Below, one piece after another: positions 45,031 through 56,110 of a DNA stretch of 64,000 nucleotides. Location of the stretch: NCBI GenBank assembly GCA_033239125.1, contig BSWB01000007.1, forward strand, positions 103,963,582-104,027,581, read 5' to 3'. A program made the position numbers and the translations under genes. This DNA comes from Fagopyrum homotropicum (Eukaryota; Streptophyta; Magnoliopsida; Caryophyllales; Polygonaceae). The notes below the pieces were generated by a model. It had not been told where the DNA came from, made no database searches, and saw nothing but the letters and a program-made list of their open reading frames with translations. Numbering within the stretch: position 1 is the first letter of the stretch; each line of letters opens with the position of its first letter.

Positions 45031-46604
45031 TCATTCTTCATCATTAGAGACTTCAACAACTTCATCAAACCACTGGCCATAAGAAGAAGGAGGACCATCT
45101 TCTGGTTTGCGAAATCGACTGTGAACCTTTTCCCTCCATCTATCCTTTGCATTACGAACTGTGTGACTTGCCATCATTTTTGCTCTTAGCTTTTTCTGTT
45201 CATTTCTGTATTTCTTGACCACACCATATTCTTCTACTGTCAAAATCGATGGCTCAGGTACTGTGGGTCGAAGAATGCAACGTTTTAACACTTTGCGTTC
45301 ACAGTTAATCACAACATTTTGACAGACTTCTTGAATGTGTTGCACAACATCTTCATCCAGAGGCATGTTGAGGTAGTTGCCTTGTGAGATAGTGAGGTCA
45401 AAAATAGTAATTGATTTAACTTCTCATTTACCATTAACAGCTTCTCATGTGTGTCATCCTGTCTATCCACAATATCAACACGAGAAGTATTGAGATCCTT
45501 CCTCAGAGCATCCACCTCTGCCTCCAAATCCTGAATTCTCTGTTCTAAAGAAGGTTTAGTAGTTTGTTGATGTTTCTTCAGAATCCATTCCCCAGATAAA
45601 GTTTTTTCAATCCCAAGCCGTCCCCAACAATCCTCATCAATTTGTCCTTTATGAGAAATCCTATCTTCATCTGTAGTATCAACTTCAAAGAACTCGAAGA
45701 GCTTTGGAAATAGATTGGCATAAGGAAGAGGGTCTATCAAAGGAGTGTTTACAGTGTGCAGCATGTAGGATAAGATGAGATTAGGAACATCAATAATATG
45801 CCCAGTAAGAATTAAATCCAGAATCTCCAAGAGATTGTCAGTGATCAGCTCCCTGGAATGCTTTCGTGGAAGAATATATCTAGCAAGCAAAGTGAAAACA
45901 ATCTTGGCCTCTAAGGTTAGGACATTATGTGTTTGTTTTTGCTTTGGTTTTGAAGAGGTAGCCACAGAAGATGTTTGTTTCTCAAAAAATGTCTTCTGAG
46001 CATGAGCAATACACACACTTTTAGAAGGATGGGATTTGGTATCAATTTCCTCAGGAATCCCTAAGATGATTGCCAAGCAAGAAGCAGAGAGAGTGATTTT
46101 CTGCCCTTTTATCTGGGAATGTAGGGTTAAAACACCTTTTTCTCGGTGAGCAGTAAGGTTCACAAAGAAGAGTAGGGTAAGACGAGAAAATGCAAAATTT
46201 TCCAGATTGAACAAACTCCCGATGTTTGAACATTTCAACAGCTTAATGCATGGTAAATCCATAGACTAAAGGAAATTCACATCAACATTTTCACAAAAAC
46301 TCAGAGGACGATTGGCAAACCCATCTTTCCACATTCCAGCTTTGGTAAAGTTTAAGAACCAAGAAAATGGTGCTTCATTACTAACCTCAAACCCTGAAGG
46401 TGGTGATCAAAGACGATGTTGAGGTCTAGCCTTTGCAGATGGGGGATAAACGACTTTAGAAGTCTGCTGAGGAGGAGAAAGGGATCGTGAAGAATCAGAA
46501 TCGGTAGTAAAAACTTCTTGAATAGCTTTTCCCTTTCTGTCGGATGATCGCTGCTTCTTGGATGCTGGAGCAGTGGACTGAGTTGAAGATCGCTTGGGAG
46601 CCAT
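45031..46604 (-). pseudogene. Sirevirus env-like ORF, copy 2, broken
   Basis: It is homologous to 36719-38224 but in three pieces: 46604-46407 (N-terminus with the KKQRSSDRKGK stretch), 46262-45309 (core and coiled coil) and 45366-45031 (C-terminus). Breaks are a stop near 46405, another near 46264 and a one-base shift near 45365. The C-terminus keeps the ~20 residues lost in copy 1. Confidence 0.8.
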
Positions 46605-47018
46605 TGCAGTTTAGGGTTTGAAGAGGAGAGATGAGGTAATTGGAGTATTTATGAAGCTAAGAGAAAATCATGAAAAGATCTTTGAAGATTTGATATGATA
46701 GAGAGAGAGGGAAATCTTTTTTTTTTTAAAATCTTCGTAAAAATAATTAAAAAGATTAGAAGATAAAACACGAAGATTTCCACAAACACAATCTATTAGT
46801 TAGTTATCTAAAAAGATAATACCTAAAAGATTTGATCCAAAATTAATCTATCAAAAATAAAATCAAGAACATACTATCATTTAGTAAGGCCTTGAAATGT
46901 ATTTTAATGTCTTAATGTAGGGAATAAGATCAATATTGTAAAACAATAATTGCTCCCCCTACATTTATGCCTCCCTGTTAAGCATACCGAGTTCTAACCT
47001 TATGAAGTTGAATCTCTC

Positions 47019-48437
47019 TTAAGGTTTACTAAAGATATCAGCCAGTTGTAGGTCAGTAGAAATGAATGTCAAAGACACATCACCTTTTTCTACATGATCA
47101 CGTATAAAATGATGTCTCACATCTATATATTTCGTTCTTGAATGCTCTACAGGATTTTTGGAAATAGATATAGCACTAGTATTGTCACATTTTATTGGTA
47201 TATCCTTAAAGTTGAATCCAAGATCTTGGAGTTGTTGCGCAATCCATAAGATTTGCGAACAACAAGCTCCAACAGCAATATATTCAGCTTCGGCTGTTGA
47301 GAGAGCCACCGAATTTTGCTTCTTGGAATGCCAACTTATTAAAGATGTACCAAGAAATTGACAACACCCTGAAGTACTTTTTCTATCCACTTTATATCCT
47401 GCAAAATCAGCATCGAAATATTCGACAAGACCGAAACTACTTTGTGTGGGATACCATAGACCTATATCTTTTGTACCATTAAGATATCTTAATATCCGCT
47501 TTACCGCAATGAGATGTGATTCCTTTGGGTTAGCTTGAAATCTAGCACACATGCAAACGCTACACATAATGTCAGGTCTACTAGCAGTAAGATATAGTAA
47601 GGATCCAATCATACCTCGATATTCTTTTTGATTTACTTGTTTACCGGTAAGGTCTTGATCTAGAGAGAGAGTAGAGCTCATTGGTGTTTTGGCTATTTTT
47701 GATTCATTCATCTTAAACTTCTTCAGAATGTCTCTTGTGTATTTTCCTTGATTAAGGAAGATACCCTTCTTACTTTGATGTACTTGAAGTCCAAGAAAGA
47801 AGTTTAATTCTCCCATCATACTCATCTCGAATTCCTTGCACATGATGTCAGAAAATTCCTTGCAAAGGGATTCATTAGTTGCTTCAAACAAGATATCATC
47901 CACATAAATTTGAACAACAAGAATATTCTTTCCATGAGTTTTAATGAATAAATTTTTGTCAATCAACCCTCTCTTGAAGTTATTTTCTAGAAGATATCTT
48001 GAAAGTCGCTCGTACCAAGCTCTTGGGGCTTGCTTTAAGCCGTAAAGAGCTTTGTCAAGCTTGAAAACATGATCTGGAAATTCAATACTTTCAAAACCGA
48101 GAGGTTGAGCAACATAAACTTCTTCATCTAAATAATCATTCAAAAAGGCGCATTTTACGTCCATTTGAAAAAGTTTTATACTCATGTAAGATGCAAAAGC
48201 AAGAAGTATACGAATGGCTTCAAGCCTGGCTACGGGAGCAAAAGTCTCCTCGTAGTCAATACCTTCCTCCTGATTGTAACCTTGAGCTACAAGACGAGCT
48301 TTATTCCGAATGACATTACCACTTTCATCCAGTTTGTTTCGAAAGACCCATCTTGTTCCGATAACTGATTTACCTTTGGGTCTTGCTGTAAGTGTCCATA
48401 CTTTATTTCGCTCGAACTCGTTTAGCTCATCTTGCAT
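47019..48437 (-). CDS. Sirevirus reverse transcriptase-RNase H, copy 2, open frame
   Basis: A 472-codon open frame with the RT motifs ARLVAQGYNQEEGIDYEETF, MDVKCAFLN, LYGLKQAPRAWYERL, YVDDILFEA and the RNase H motifs DADFAG, STAEAEYIA and KYIDVRHHFIRD. It ends slightly early (IFSKP then stop) compared with copy 1. It is the most intact RT in the window, but upstream pol is separated by a stop at about 48440 and gag is absent, so it is unlikely to be expressed as a functional polyprotein. 'MQDELNEFE' is only the first Met of the open segment. Confidence 0.8.
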   Translation of the reverse strand: MQDELNEFERNKVWTLTARPKGKSVIGTRWVFRNKLDESGNVIRNKARLVAQGYNQEEGIDYEETFAPVARLEAIRILLAFASYMSIKLFQMDVKCAFLNDYLDEEVYVAQPLGFESIEFPDHVFKLDKALYGLKQAPRAWYERLSRYLLENNFKRGLIDKNLFIKTHGKNILVVQIYVDDILFEATNESLCKEFSDIMCKEFEMSMMGELNFFLGLQVHQSKKGIFLNQGKYTRDILKKFKMNESKIAKTPMSSTLSLDQDLTGKQVNQKEYRGMIGSLLYLTASRPDIMCSVCMCARFQANPKESHLIAVKRILRYLNGTKDIGLWYPTQSSFGLVEYFDADFAGYKVDRKSTSGCCQFLGTSLISWHSKKQNSVALSTAEAEYIAVGACCSQILWIAQQLQDLGFNFKDIPIKCDNTSAISISKNPVEHSRTKYIDVRHHFIRDHVEKGDVSLTFISTDLQLADIFSKP

Positions 48438-48446
48438 AGCGATAAT

Positions 48447-50127
48447 CTAGTCAGGTTCTTGAGGAGCTTCGGTGTACTTCTTAGGTTCTACAAGAGATAC
48501 AAAAGCATGAAAGGCACATAAGTCTTTTAATTTAGAACGAGTTTGTATTCCAGGTGAGGGATCAGAAATGATATCCTGAGTTGAATGGGATGATGCATGT
48601 TTGAATTTCCTCCGGACATTTCTCTGATTATAAGTATCAGGTTCGGAACTAATAGGAAGTGGAGAAGACGGCTCTTGTTGCTCAGAAGGTGATGTATCTT
48701 CAAGACTGGTTTCATTTGTAAGACCTTGAGAAGGTATTTCAAGGTCTTGAGATATGTCTGTAAGGTCTTGAAATGGCTCCTGTATGTTTCTGACGTTCTT
48801 ATCAACTTCTTCTTCCTCTTCCTCATGTTTATTTAGGTCGAGATCTGCAAAACTCTCACTCAAGGTACCATTATCATTTTCATCAAACAAGACATGGATA
48901 CTTTCTTCGACTACTTTGGTACGTGTATTGTATACTCGATAAGCCTTGCTTTGAGTTGAGTATCCAAGAAATATACCTTCGTCGCTACGTGCATCAAATT
49001 TTCCAAGATTATCCTTCCCATTATTATGTACGTAACACGTACATCCAAATGGTTTAAAGTAAGATATACTTGGTTTCCTTCCTTTAAAAAGCTCATAAGG
49101 AGTTTTCTTTAACATTGATCGAATCAAACATCTATTGAGAATATAATTTGCTGTATTGACAGCTTCTGCCCAGTATGACTTAGGCAGATTGTTCTCTAAT
49201 AGCATTGTCCTAGACATTTCCTCTAGGGTGCGGTTCTTGCGTTCCACAACCCCGTTTTGTTGAGGTGTTCTAGGAGCTGAAAAAATGAGAAATTCCATAT
49301 TTCTCACAAAATGCATCAAAGTCAGATTGATCAAATTCTCTACCATGATCACTTCTAATAGAAATAATTGGTAGGTTTTTCAAAGTTTGTAACTCCTTAC
49401 AAAGTTTTGAGAAGTATAAAAGTGCTTCCGATTTCATTTTTAGAAAGAAAACCCAAGTAAATCGAGAATAATCATCAACAACAACAAAAATGTATTGCTT
49501 GTCTTTAGGAGATTTGACACGCATAGGTCCACAAAGATCCATGTGGAGAAGTTCAAGAGGTCTAGTAGTACTTACCACTTGCTTCTTTTTGAAAGAACTA
49601 CGAGTATGTTTACCTCTTGAGCAAGCATTACATAAATCATCTACCTTGAATTTTAGGTCAGGAAGACCTCTTACAAGATCCTTTGATTTGAGGTTTTTAA
49701 GAGAGTGCATACTGATGTGACCAAGTCGTCTGTGCCATAGTCTTGAGTCATCTGATAAGACCTTGAGACATTTCAAATTTGTTCCTGCAATTTGGTCAGT
49801 ATTAACAACATATATATTATTATCCCTGTAAGCTGTTAGCACCAAATTTCTTGTCATCTCATCTAGAACTTCACACTTCCTCTTGTCAAAGCTAACACAA
49901 TTTGCTTTATCACAAAGCTGAGAAAAAGTGAGAAGGTTATATTTTAAGCCATCCACCAAATAAACATCTTTAATATTATTATTTGAATCAAGACCAATGT
50001 TACCGATACCAAGAATGTCACATTTTCCTTTGTCACCAAGGGTTATTGTGCCAGTAGTTTGCTTCTTTACAGTGTCGAAAAGAGATTCTTTTCCACTCAT
50101 ATGTCTCGAAAAGAGATTCTTTTCCAC
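48447..50127 (-). pseudogene. Sirevirus integrase part of pol, copy 2
   Basis: Two open pieces (50127-49270 and 49352-48447) joined by a frameshift near 49290. The first begins in the protease region but the active-site segment is replaced by a short duplication (FSRHMSGKES), then CNACSRGKHTR, HMDLCGPMR and IRSDHGREF; the second has NGVVERKNRTL and the acidic linker. DDE residues are present but split between frames. Confidence 0.8.
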
Positions 50128-50218
50128 TCATATGTCTTTAACAACCACAATATAATAGATTAACTAGCCTCACAGATAATAATATCTAAGAAAACGTGTG
50201 TTAGGCTCTGATACCAAT
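50085..50218 (-). other. Gag deletion junction of copy 2
   Basis: About 1.6 kb of gag present in copy 1 is gone. The protease-start phrase 'gaaaagagattcttttcc' is repeated twice (50078-50096, 50108-50126) and then joins the 5' untranslated leader (ACAATATAATAGATTAAC). The Met primer site follows at 50205-50216. Confidence 0.75.
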
Positions 50219-51300
50219 TGAAATGCGGAATAGGCAGATAAATAGTTTAGCCAATACTCTAGAAGGGGAGGATGAATAGAGTATGAAAACTTTTCGCAAT
50301 CTCAGGATAGGTAAGACCTTATCGAAAAGGATAAGATCTTATCAAACGAGATAAAGTCTTATTAGTAACTATAAGACCTTACTCGTTTCTCTAAGATTGA
50401 TATTAAACGTAAAGGTTTAGACAAACCACGAATGTTAAGAGCAAGACGAGATCAGTAGTAAAAGACACACAATATGTTAACGAGGTTCGGTCACCAACAC
50501 GACCTAGTCCCCGCCTAGGATTGATCCAACCCTAGGATTCCAAGTAGCTTTATTTTCCTTCTTCTTGATGAGCTCTAGATACAACCTTCAGAAGACCTTC
50601 CCTCTTCTAAACTCAGAAGTCTTACACTTCCTATCTAGCAACTCACACACTCAAAAAGGAAAACTAAAGTACTCCAGATACAACAATAGTATCAAACGTG
50701 CCTAGAAGAAATAACTGTTTGTATGATCCTAGTTGAATTGTACTATACGCTCGAATAAGATCTCAAACTCTTAGAGAAGTAGAACGATAGAGCTTCGAAG
50801 GTGAGATCAATACTTTGTGAGAAGAAAAAGATGAGTCGATTTGTCACTTGTGTTCCAGTCGTAGGTAATGAATGTATTTCGTGTCTTCTTCCTTGTCTCT
50901 TTAAATAGGCAAACGTATCAGCAATTTTGAACGTTGAAGAAGATCTTGTCTGCGTGATCTTGGTGATCTTGGTTGTTGAGATTTGATCCAATCTTGTTTG
51001 TTGAGATTTGTTTGTTGAGATTCATTTGTTGAGATGTGAAGTCAAACATGGTTGTTGAGATTAGGAAATCTTCCAATTTATCTCAAGTGTAGTTTCTGTC
51101 CAGTTTTGGTAAGGTCTTACCAGATCATGTAAGGCCTTACTAAAACCTGGAAACCAAGGTTTTCTGTAATATGGTAAGGCCTTACCAGACACTGTAAGGT
51201 CTTTACCAAAACTTGTAAGATCTTACAAAAACCTGAAAACCAAGGTTTTGGCTTTCATCGACCATTATCGTAATGCCTTATTATCAAGGTGGAGTTAATA
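50219..51300 (-). repeat. Sirevirus array, LTR 3 (5' LTR of copy 2)
   Basis: It is 1082 bp. Relative to LTR 2 it lacks about 100 bp (after 51080), between short direct repeats CTCAAG. Its outer end reads GTTAATA where the others have GTTAACA; the duplication AAAAC follows. Confidence 0.9.
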
Positions 51301-51377
51301 AAAACAAACTGTTATATTGGTCATAACTAAGTCAAACAAAACGATGTTATGACGGAGCCATAGACTTTGCTGAATAC

Positions 51378-51683
51378 TGGGATCATGAAGCTCCACAACA
51401 ACATACCAACGGAGGAAGCAAGCCAACTCAATGTTGCCCACATCTTCCAAAATTTGCAGACACAAATCAGACAGAAAGAAAGATGGAACTGTTTAGTCTT
51501 CAATGCATAAAGGGGAGTGATTTTTTGTAAATATATTTTTAACATACATCTCTAAACAAGGAAATGAGAAAGGCGTGATGTGTCAGACCGCTCAAATCGA
51601 AGAGCTTGGACCAGTTGTAGAAGGTAACACTGTAGCTCCTCATCATCAGCCCTTTCAAGAACACTCACAGCGTATGCACGGAC
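51378..51683 (-). pseudogene. VPS34-like class III PI 3-kinase gene relic, helical domain
   Basis: The minus strand from 51683 reads VRAYAVSVLERADDEELQ and then CYLLQLVQALRFERSD, which I recognise as the PI3K accessory (helical) domain of plant VPS34, the kinase that makes PI3P for vesicle trafficking and autophagy. An acceptor AG (51684-51685) precedes it. The frame goes on to LSHFLV, then TAG where Gln is expected. After about 85 bp resembling an intron, NIELACFLRWYVVVELHDP (51378-51437) continues the same domain. The premature stop, no clear acceptor for the second block and insertions on both sides show it is dead. Plants usually have one VPS34 gene, so this may be a partial duplicate. 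Confidence 0.75.
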
Positions 51684-51699
51684 CTGTTAGATTGAACTT

Positions 51700-52031
51700 A
51701 GTTCGTATACAAAGCGTCGCATGATCTTGAAGTGGAGGGCCTAACATGAGAAAAATAAACAAAAAGTATTGGTACTATTTGTGATAATAATATTAAAGAA
51801 ACTTAAAACAACCATGAATAAACAAATAATGGGTACAACTGAAAATTGAAACATGAAACATTTAACTTAATGAAAATGGCAATCAGCAACCTGACATTCC
51901 TTAGTATTACGTTGACTGAATCTAACCATTTAACAGAACGTGCTCCTATACCAACATTCGTGCTCTTGTTTTCATATACGTTCGTCTGAATTCTCCAATT
52001 CTGCCAAGGCAATATTGCTCGATTTTGATTC
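51700..52031 (-). pseudogene. Possible upstream intron and exon of the VPS34-like relic
   Basis: A patch on the minus strand near 51920-51960 reads ARSVKWLD, compatible with the VPS34 segment before the helical domain (plants have a similar R-x-V-x-W-x-D), but the match is short. The 59 bp at 51951-52009 are duplicated at 59512-59570. Confidence 0.3.
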
Positions 52032-52036
52032 AAGTA

Positions 52037-52145
52037 TTTTGTTTTCTATTCTTGTATGATTAAACTTGTAACAATTACATTATTCTTTTTGCATGCTTGA
52101 AGCATAACATTAGCTGTACAGATTAGATTGTAATTAGATGATATG

Positions 52146-52208
<63 letters not shown>

Positions 52209-52841
52209 TGAATTATCTAATTAGGATAAGTAGACTATAGGAAGAAAAACGCCCACGTCATAGTTCAACTGCAAGCCCAACAGCTAAGTCCGTAACTCAG
52301 AAAAAAGGAATGTCTCTCAGCTGGTGATTGTATATATATTCTGATATCATCCTGGATCGTCGACAGAGGCATGTATCTGGATCTAGGGTTTTCTTCTTCG
52401 CAAGTGTAAAAGAAACCATGAAGCAGGAAAGAGAGACGATCTTCCAAATCTCATCTATTATTAGAAGGATCTAAACAAGAGCGGTTGAAGACAACTGATT
52501 CAGAACGATAGCTTCATCTCTGGATAGTTGCTACACAGAAGAAGAGTTTCTGTGTGGAGTTTCAAAAGTTTTGACTTTTGAGGTGCCTTCGTCAGGGGGC
52601 TTTTCTCAACTGCTACTTCTTTCTTGTTGTCTACTTAGATCTTAGTTCTGGTTAACTGGTGTTTTTCTCGCATGCTTCTTGAGTTGTAATCTGTAAACCT
52701 ATTTCAATCAAATAGTAGATTGGGTGGATCTCCCCTCTTGAGATTCCGCAGACTAGGGAAATCGAACCGCGTTACCAATTTCTTGTGTCTAATTTGAATC
52801 TTGATATTTGTCTTCTGGTTACATCTGGATTTTGAATATCA
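52037..52841 (+). repeat. 5' LTR of the Tork-like element
   Basis: Starts TTTTGTTTTCTATTC (the 3' LTR starts TGTTGTTTTTTATTC), so its terminal TG is mutated. It has an (AT)n run of about 58 bp at 52149-52206 where the 3' LTR has about 110 bp of non-repetitive sequence ending in a TG run. TATA-like TATATATATT near 52330. Confidence 0.85.
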
Positions 52842-52843
52842 AT

Positions 52844-52856
52844 TTGGTATCAAAGC
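52844..52856 (+). other. Primer-binding site, initiator Met tRNA (Tork-like element)
   Basis: TTGGTATCAAAGC two bases after the LTR end; one base differs from the perfect Met site (CAGAGC). Confidence 0.8.
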
Positions 52857-53053
52857 TTCTTTGATGTTAATAAACCTAAAATCTTTATTCAATCTTGCTT
52901 CCGCTGATATTGCTTGATTACCTATCTGCTTACCTTGATAGTTGGTGTTGTTTATGTGAAACCTAATAGTTGAAACTATTAGAAGTATTGTTCTTGGATA
53001 CCCTCTGTCTACTATCTAGTAAACTAACCTTGATTCTTTTTGAAACCTCAGGA

Positions 53054-53926
53054 ATGTTAGACAGCCAAGTGAGGATGAAACCATTTGATGGTACGACTGA
53101 CTTCACTATGTGGGAAGTGAAGATGAAGGATGTGCTCACTAAGGAAAAAAGCATAAAGACTATAATAGGAAGCTATCTCGCCATGACCTCTGAGGAAAGG
53201 AAACTAGAGATGGACGAGCAAGCACATGCAGAGATAATGATACGACTCACTGACGACGTGGCTCGTCAAGTTGTAAGTATCACTTCTGCTAAAGCCTTAT
53301 GGGAAGCCTTAGAAGGCCTTTACTTACAGAAATCTATGCAATCCATAATATCTTTACTGCATAAGCTTTTCACTTTCAAAATGAACGTGAATTTAACCCT
53401 AAATGGGAATCTTGATAAATTTCTTAAATTAGATCAAGATCTTGAAAGATGTGATGACAAGATAAAAGATACACACCTAGTTGTATTGTTATTAGGATCC
53501 CTACCTTCTCAGTTTGACACATTCAAGGATGTTATCCAGTATAGTTCTGAAACCTTGAGTAAAACAAAGATTATAGAGGCTATTACTGAGAAAAATGAAG
53601 TCATGAAGGTTTTTAAAACTAAGACTGAGAAGAAAACTGACACTAAATCTGAAGTGTTAATAGCTAAGGGAAAATCTAATAACAACAGGAATAAGAAAGG
53701 TAAAGGAAATAATCAACCATATAAACCTGCTAATACTGGTCGTGATAGAGCAAATAAAAAATGCTTCTATTGTGAAAAAATTGGTCACTTTGCAAATGAA
53801 TGTAGAAAGACAAAAAGGGATGAGTCTAATAACAATAAAAATCTTGATGGTAAAGTGTCTTTGTTTGAGTTTCATGGGGGTGAGGTTATGTTAGGAGATG
53901 ATACTACCTTGTCTATTAGGGGGTAG
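53054..53926 (+). pseudogene. Tork-like gag
   Basis: Start MLDSQVRMKPFDGTTDF at 53054, the usual copia gag opening; the frame is also open upstream to 52970 but that part lies in the leader. The conserved UBN2-type segment follows (ALWEALEGLYLQKSMQS), then a Lys-rich stretch, and one CCHC knuckle CFYCEKIGHFANEC (53762-53803), which is intact. The frame runs on through FEFHGGEVMLGDD and ends at a TAG at 53924. The region where the protease active site DSGA should be is missing, so gag passes directly into the segment after the protease. Confidence 0.85.
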
Positions 53927-53929
53927 GAA

Positions 53930-54872
53930 ACATTCTTATGTGCATGTATGATGGTGAAATCAGAGTGTTATAAAATGTTAGGTGGGTTCCTGGCCTTAGG
54001 AGGAACTTAATGTCTGAATTTGTTTTTGATAATTTAAAATGTCAGATTAATACTAACAATGGTATAAGGGAAGTCATAAGAAATGGTCATACTCTTATTA
54101 AGAGCATAAAAAAGGGTGGGCTATATCATGTTATCACCTCACTTGAATTGAATCTCTTTGTTGATAGTAATAATATGAATAAAGATCAAACAAAAAACTG
54201 GCATGTCAGATTAGGTCATATTGGAAACTTAGGTCTCCAGAACCTCTATAAACAAGGCATCTTGGATAAAAAAAACCCATTGAAATCAAGTTTTGTGAAA
54301 ATTGTATCTTTGGAAAGAAGACTAAAAACAGCTTTAATAAATCCACCTACATAGCTAAGCAACCTTTAGAATGTGTCCATTATGATCTATGGGGTCTTGC
54401 TCAAATTGAGATTGTAGGTGGGAAGAGATACTTCATTTCGTTTATAGATCATTTCTCTAGGAAGGTTTGGGTATATATTCTAAAAACCAAAGATGAAGCT
54501 TTTAGTGTTTTCAAAGATTGGAAAATTTCTATTGAGAACTAACAAAACTTGAACATAAAATGTCTAAAAACTGATAATGGGTTGGAATTTTATAACAAAG
54601 ACTTCAATGATTTTTGTAAGAAAAATGGGATTAAAAGACACCTAACCATACCAGGTACCCCACAACAAAATGGAACTGCAAAAAGGATGAATAGGACACT
54701 CCTAGAAAAAACTAGATGCATGTTAATCACTGCAGGGGTCAAACACTCTATATGGGGTGAAGCAGTGACTACTGCAGCATATCTCCTAAACAGATCTCCC
54801 TCCTCTGTGGTTGATTTTAAAACCCCATATGATTTATGGACTGGGAGAAAGCCAAATTTAACCCACCTTAAA
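53930..54872 (+). pseudogene. Tork-like pol: pre-integrase and integrase, first part
   Basis: After frameshifts near 53980, WVPGLRRNLMSEF and WHVRLGHIGNLGL (54200, zinc region) are read, then HYDLWG (54380, first catalytic Asp) and KTDNGLEF (54572, second Asp). The third catalytic position reads NGTAKRMNRTLLEK (54672): Lys where the DD35E Glu belongs. Stops at 53924 and 54541 and the E-to-K change disable it. The gene is interrupted after NLTHLK (54872) by a solo LTR. Confidence 0.8.
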
Positions 54873-56110
54873 TGATGTGATCCTCACCGGAGAAAAAATC
54901 ATTGTCAATATGCCGGAACCAATCATTTTGCCACCAACCGTTCAAGTCAAAACTCAGTCGGCACCTATCAAAATCAATGCTTATGTGTTGGAGGTCATGC
55001 CCAATACTGAGCCAAAATCTATTGAAATCAAACCGAAAATGCTTGCTCCGAGCATGCCTAATGCAAGCCAATTTTCACTTTCTCTGGCTAAGCTGTCAGA
55101 TTTGCGCACTATCAGTAAAACTCCTATAACTGAGGCAATTCTTGGAATTAAATACCCATCAGTACTAGTTTGAAAGGTATTTTCAATATCTACAACTTTC
55201 TAGTTTACACAAAGTCGAGATTCCAAGAGGAAGAGGGTGAAAATTACCCTACATTGCAGCAACTACGGTACTTGTATGGATTGTTGGGCAAGATCATGCA
55301 TGGAGGCATGAATAATGGTTATACAAAACATATGCATGTCCAACCAATACATATTTCATGCAGCATACCATGCTCATATTATTCATATATTATGCATGAA
55401 TTTATGTATTAATCATGTAAATGTCAACAAGTCAACATTCAATCAAACATTGAAGGCATCTCACACACATACATTGAATGGAGGCCAAGTTAGTTCAATG
55501 ATCTTTTTCTCCTTCAATATGGACGTCCAAGACATGATTTGACCCTTCTTGATGTGTTTTTTAAGTGAAGAGAATAAGATTCAAGAGTCATCTTTCAATA
55601 AAGGCAAAATGTGGCCATTTATGTGTTTGAATTTCCTAGAAAAACTCTTGAATTTCTTGCATTTTCTTTTGATAAATCTTTGATATTTCTAGCACTTAAT
55701 TAGGGAGTTTCTAGGCTGAGTTTTGTGACTATATAAAGCCTTGTATCCTCTCATTGTAAGAGAAGTAAAGTTAAATGAAGTAAGTTAGCCTTTGTGCTTT
55801 CATAGTTGTTGTTTGCTTTAAACAAAACCCGAATTCTAGTTGAGATGCTTAGTTTTCAAACATCTAGGTGAGATGCTTAGGTAGTTCTAAGGTGAGAGGC
55901 CGAGGAATGAAGGTTCGAACCCCAAAGTGAGATTCCAAGGGTAGTTCGTTCGAGTTGAGGGATTCTCAAAGTGAGAGGCCGAGGGAATTTACTCTTCATA
56001 TCAAAAACACAAAATCCAAAAAAACAGAAGTGTTCCATTTCACCGATTCTAATTCGAGTGTGAACTTATGCCGGTGGATCCTCATGTTCGAATCGAGTTC
56101 GATCACATCA
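54873..56110 (+). mobile_element. Solo LTR inside the Tork-like integrase
   Basis: It begins TGATGTGATC and ends GATCACATCA, a 10-bp terminal inverted repeat with TG...CA ends. Flanks are TTAAA (54868-54872) and TTAAG (56111-56115), four of five bases matching, and integrase coding continues on both sides. A TATA box (CTATATAAAG, about 55729) is followed by a U5-like stretch with repeated 'gtgagaggccgagg' phrases (55890-55985). No coding domain is present; short ORFs inside are incidental. Orientation follows the TATA box. Family unknown, probably Ty3/gypsy. Confidence 0.7.

Larger units (their letters stand above)
35260..51300 (-). mobile_element. Tandem Sirevirus array: LTR-internal-LTR-internal-LTR
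   Basis: Three LTRs (35260-36440, 43639-44821, 50219-51300) enclose two internal regions in the same orientation. The array is flanked by AAAAC (35255-35259, 51301-51305), the signature of one insertion. The middle LTR is both the 5' LTR of copy 1 and the 3' LTR of copy 2. Copy 1 has gag, pol and env-like ORFs with a few frameshifts; copy 2 lacks gag. Membership in Sireviruses (Ty1/copia) is from gag, the Met primer site, and the ORF after pol. Confidence 0.9.

Noticed and set aside
54877..55173. 98-codon ORF after NLTHLK in the copia element
   Set aside because: It starts inside the solo LTR, and the true integrase continuation resumes at 56111.
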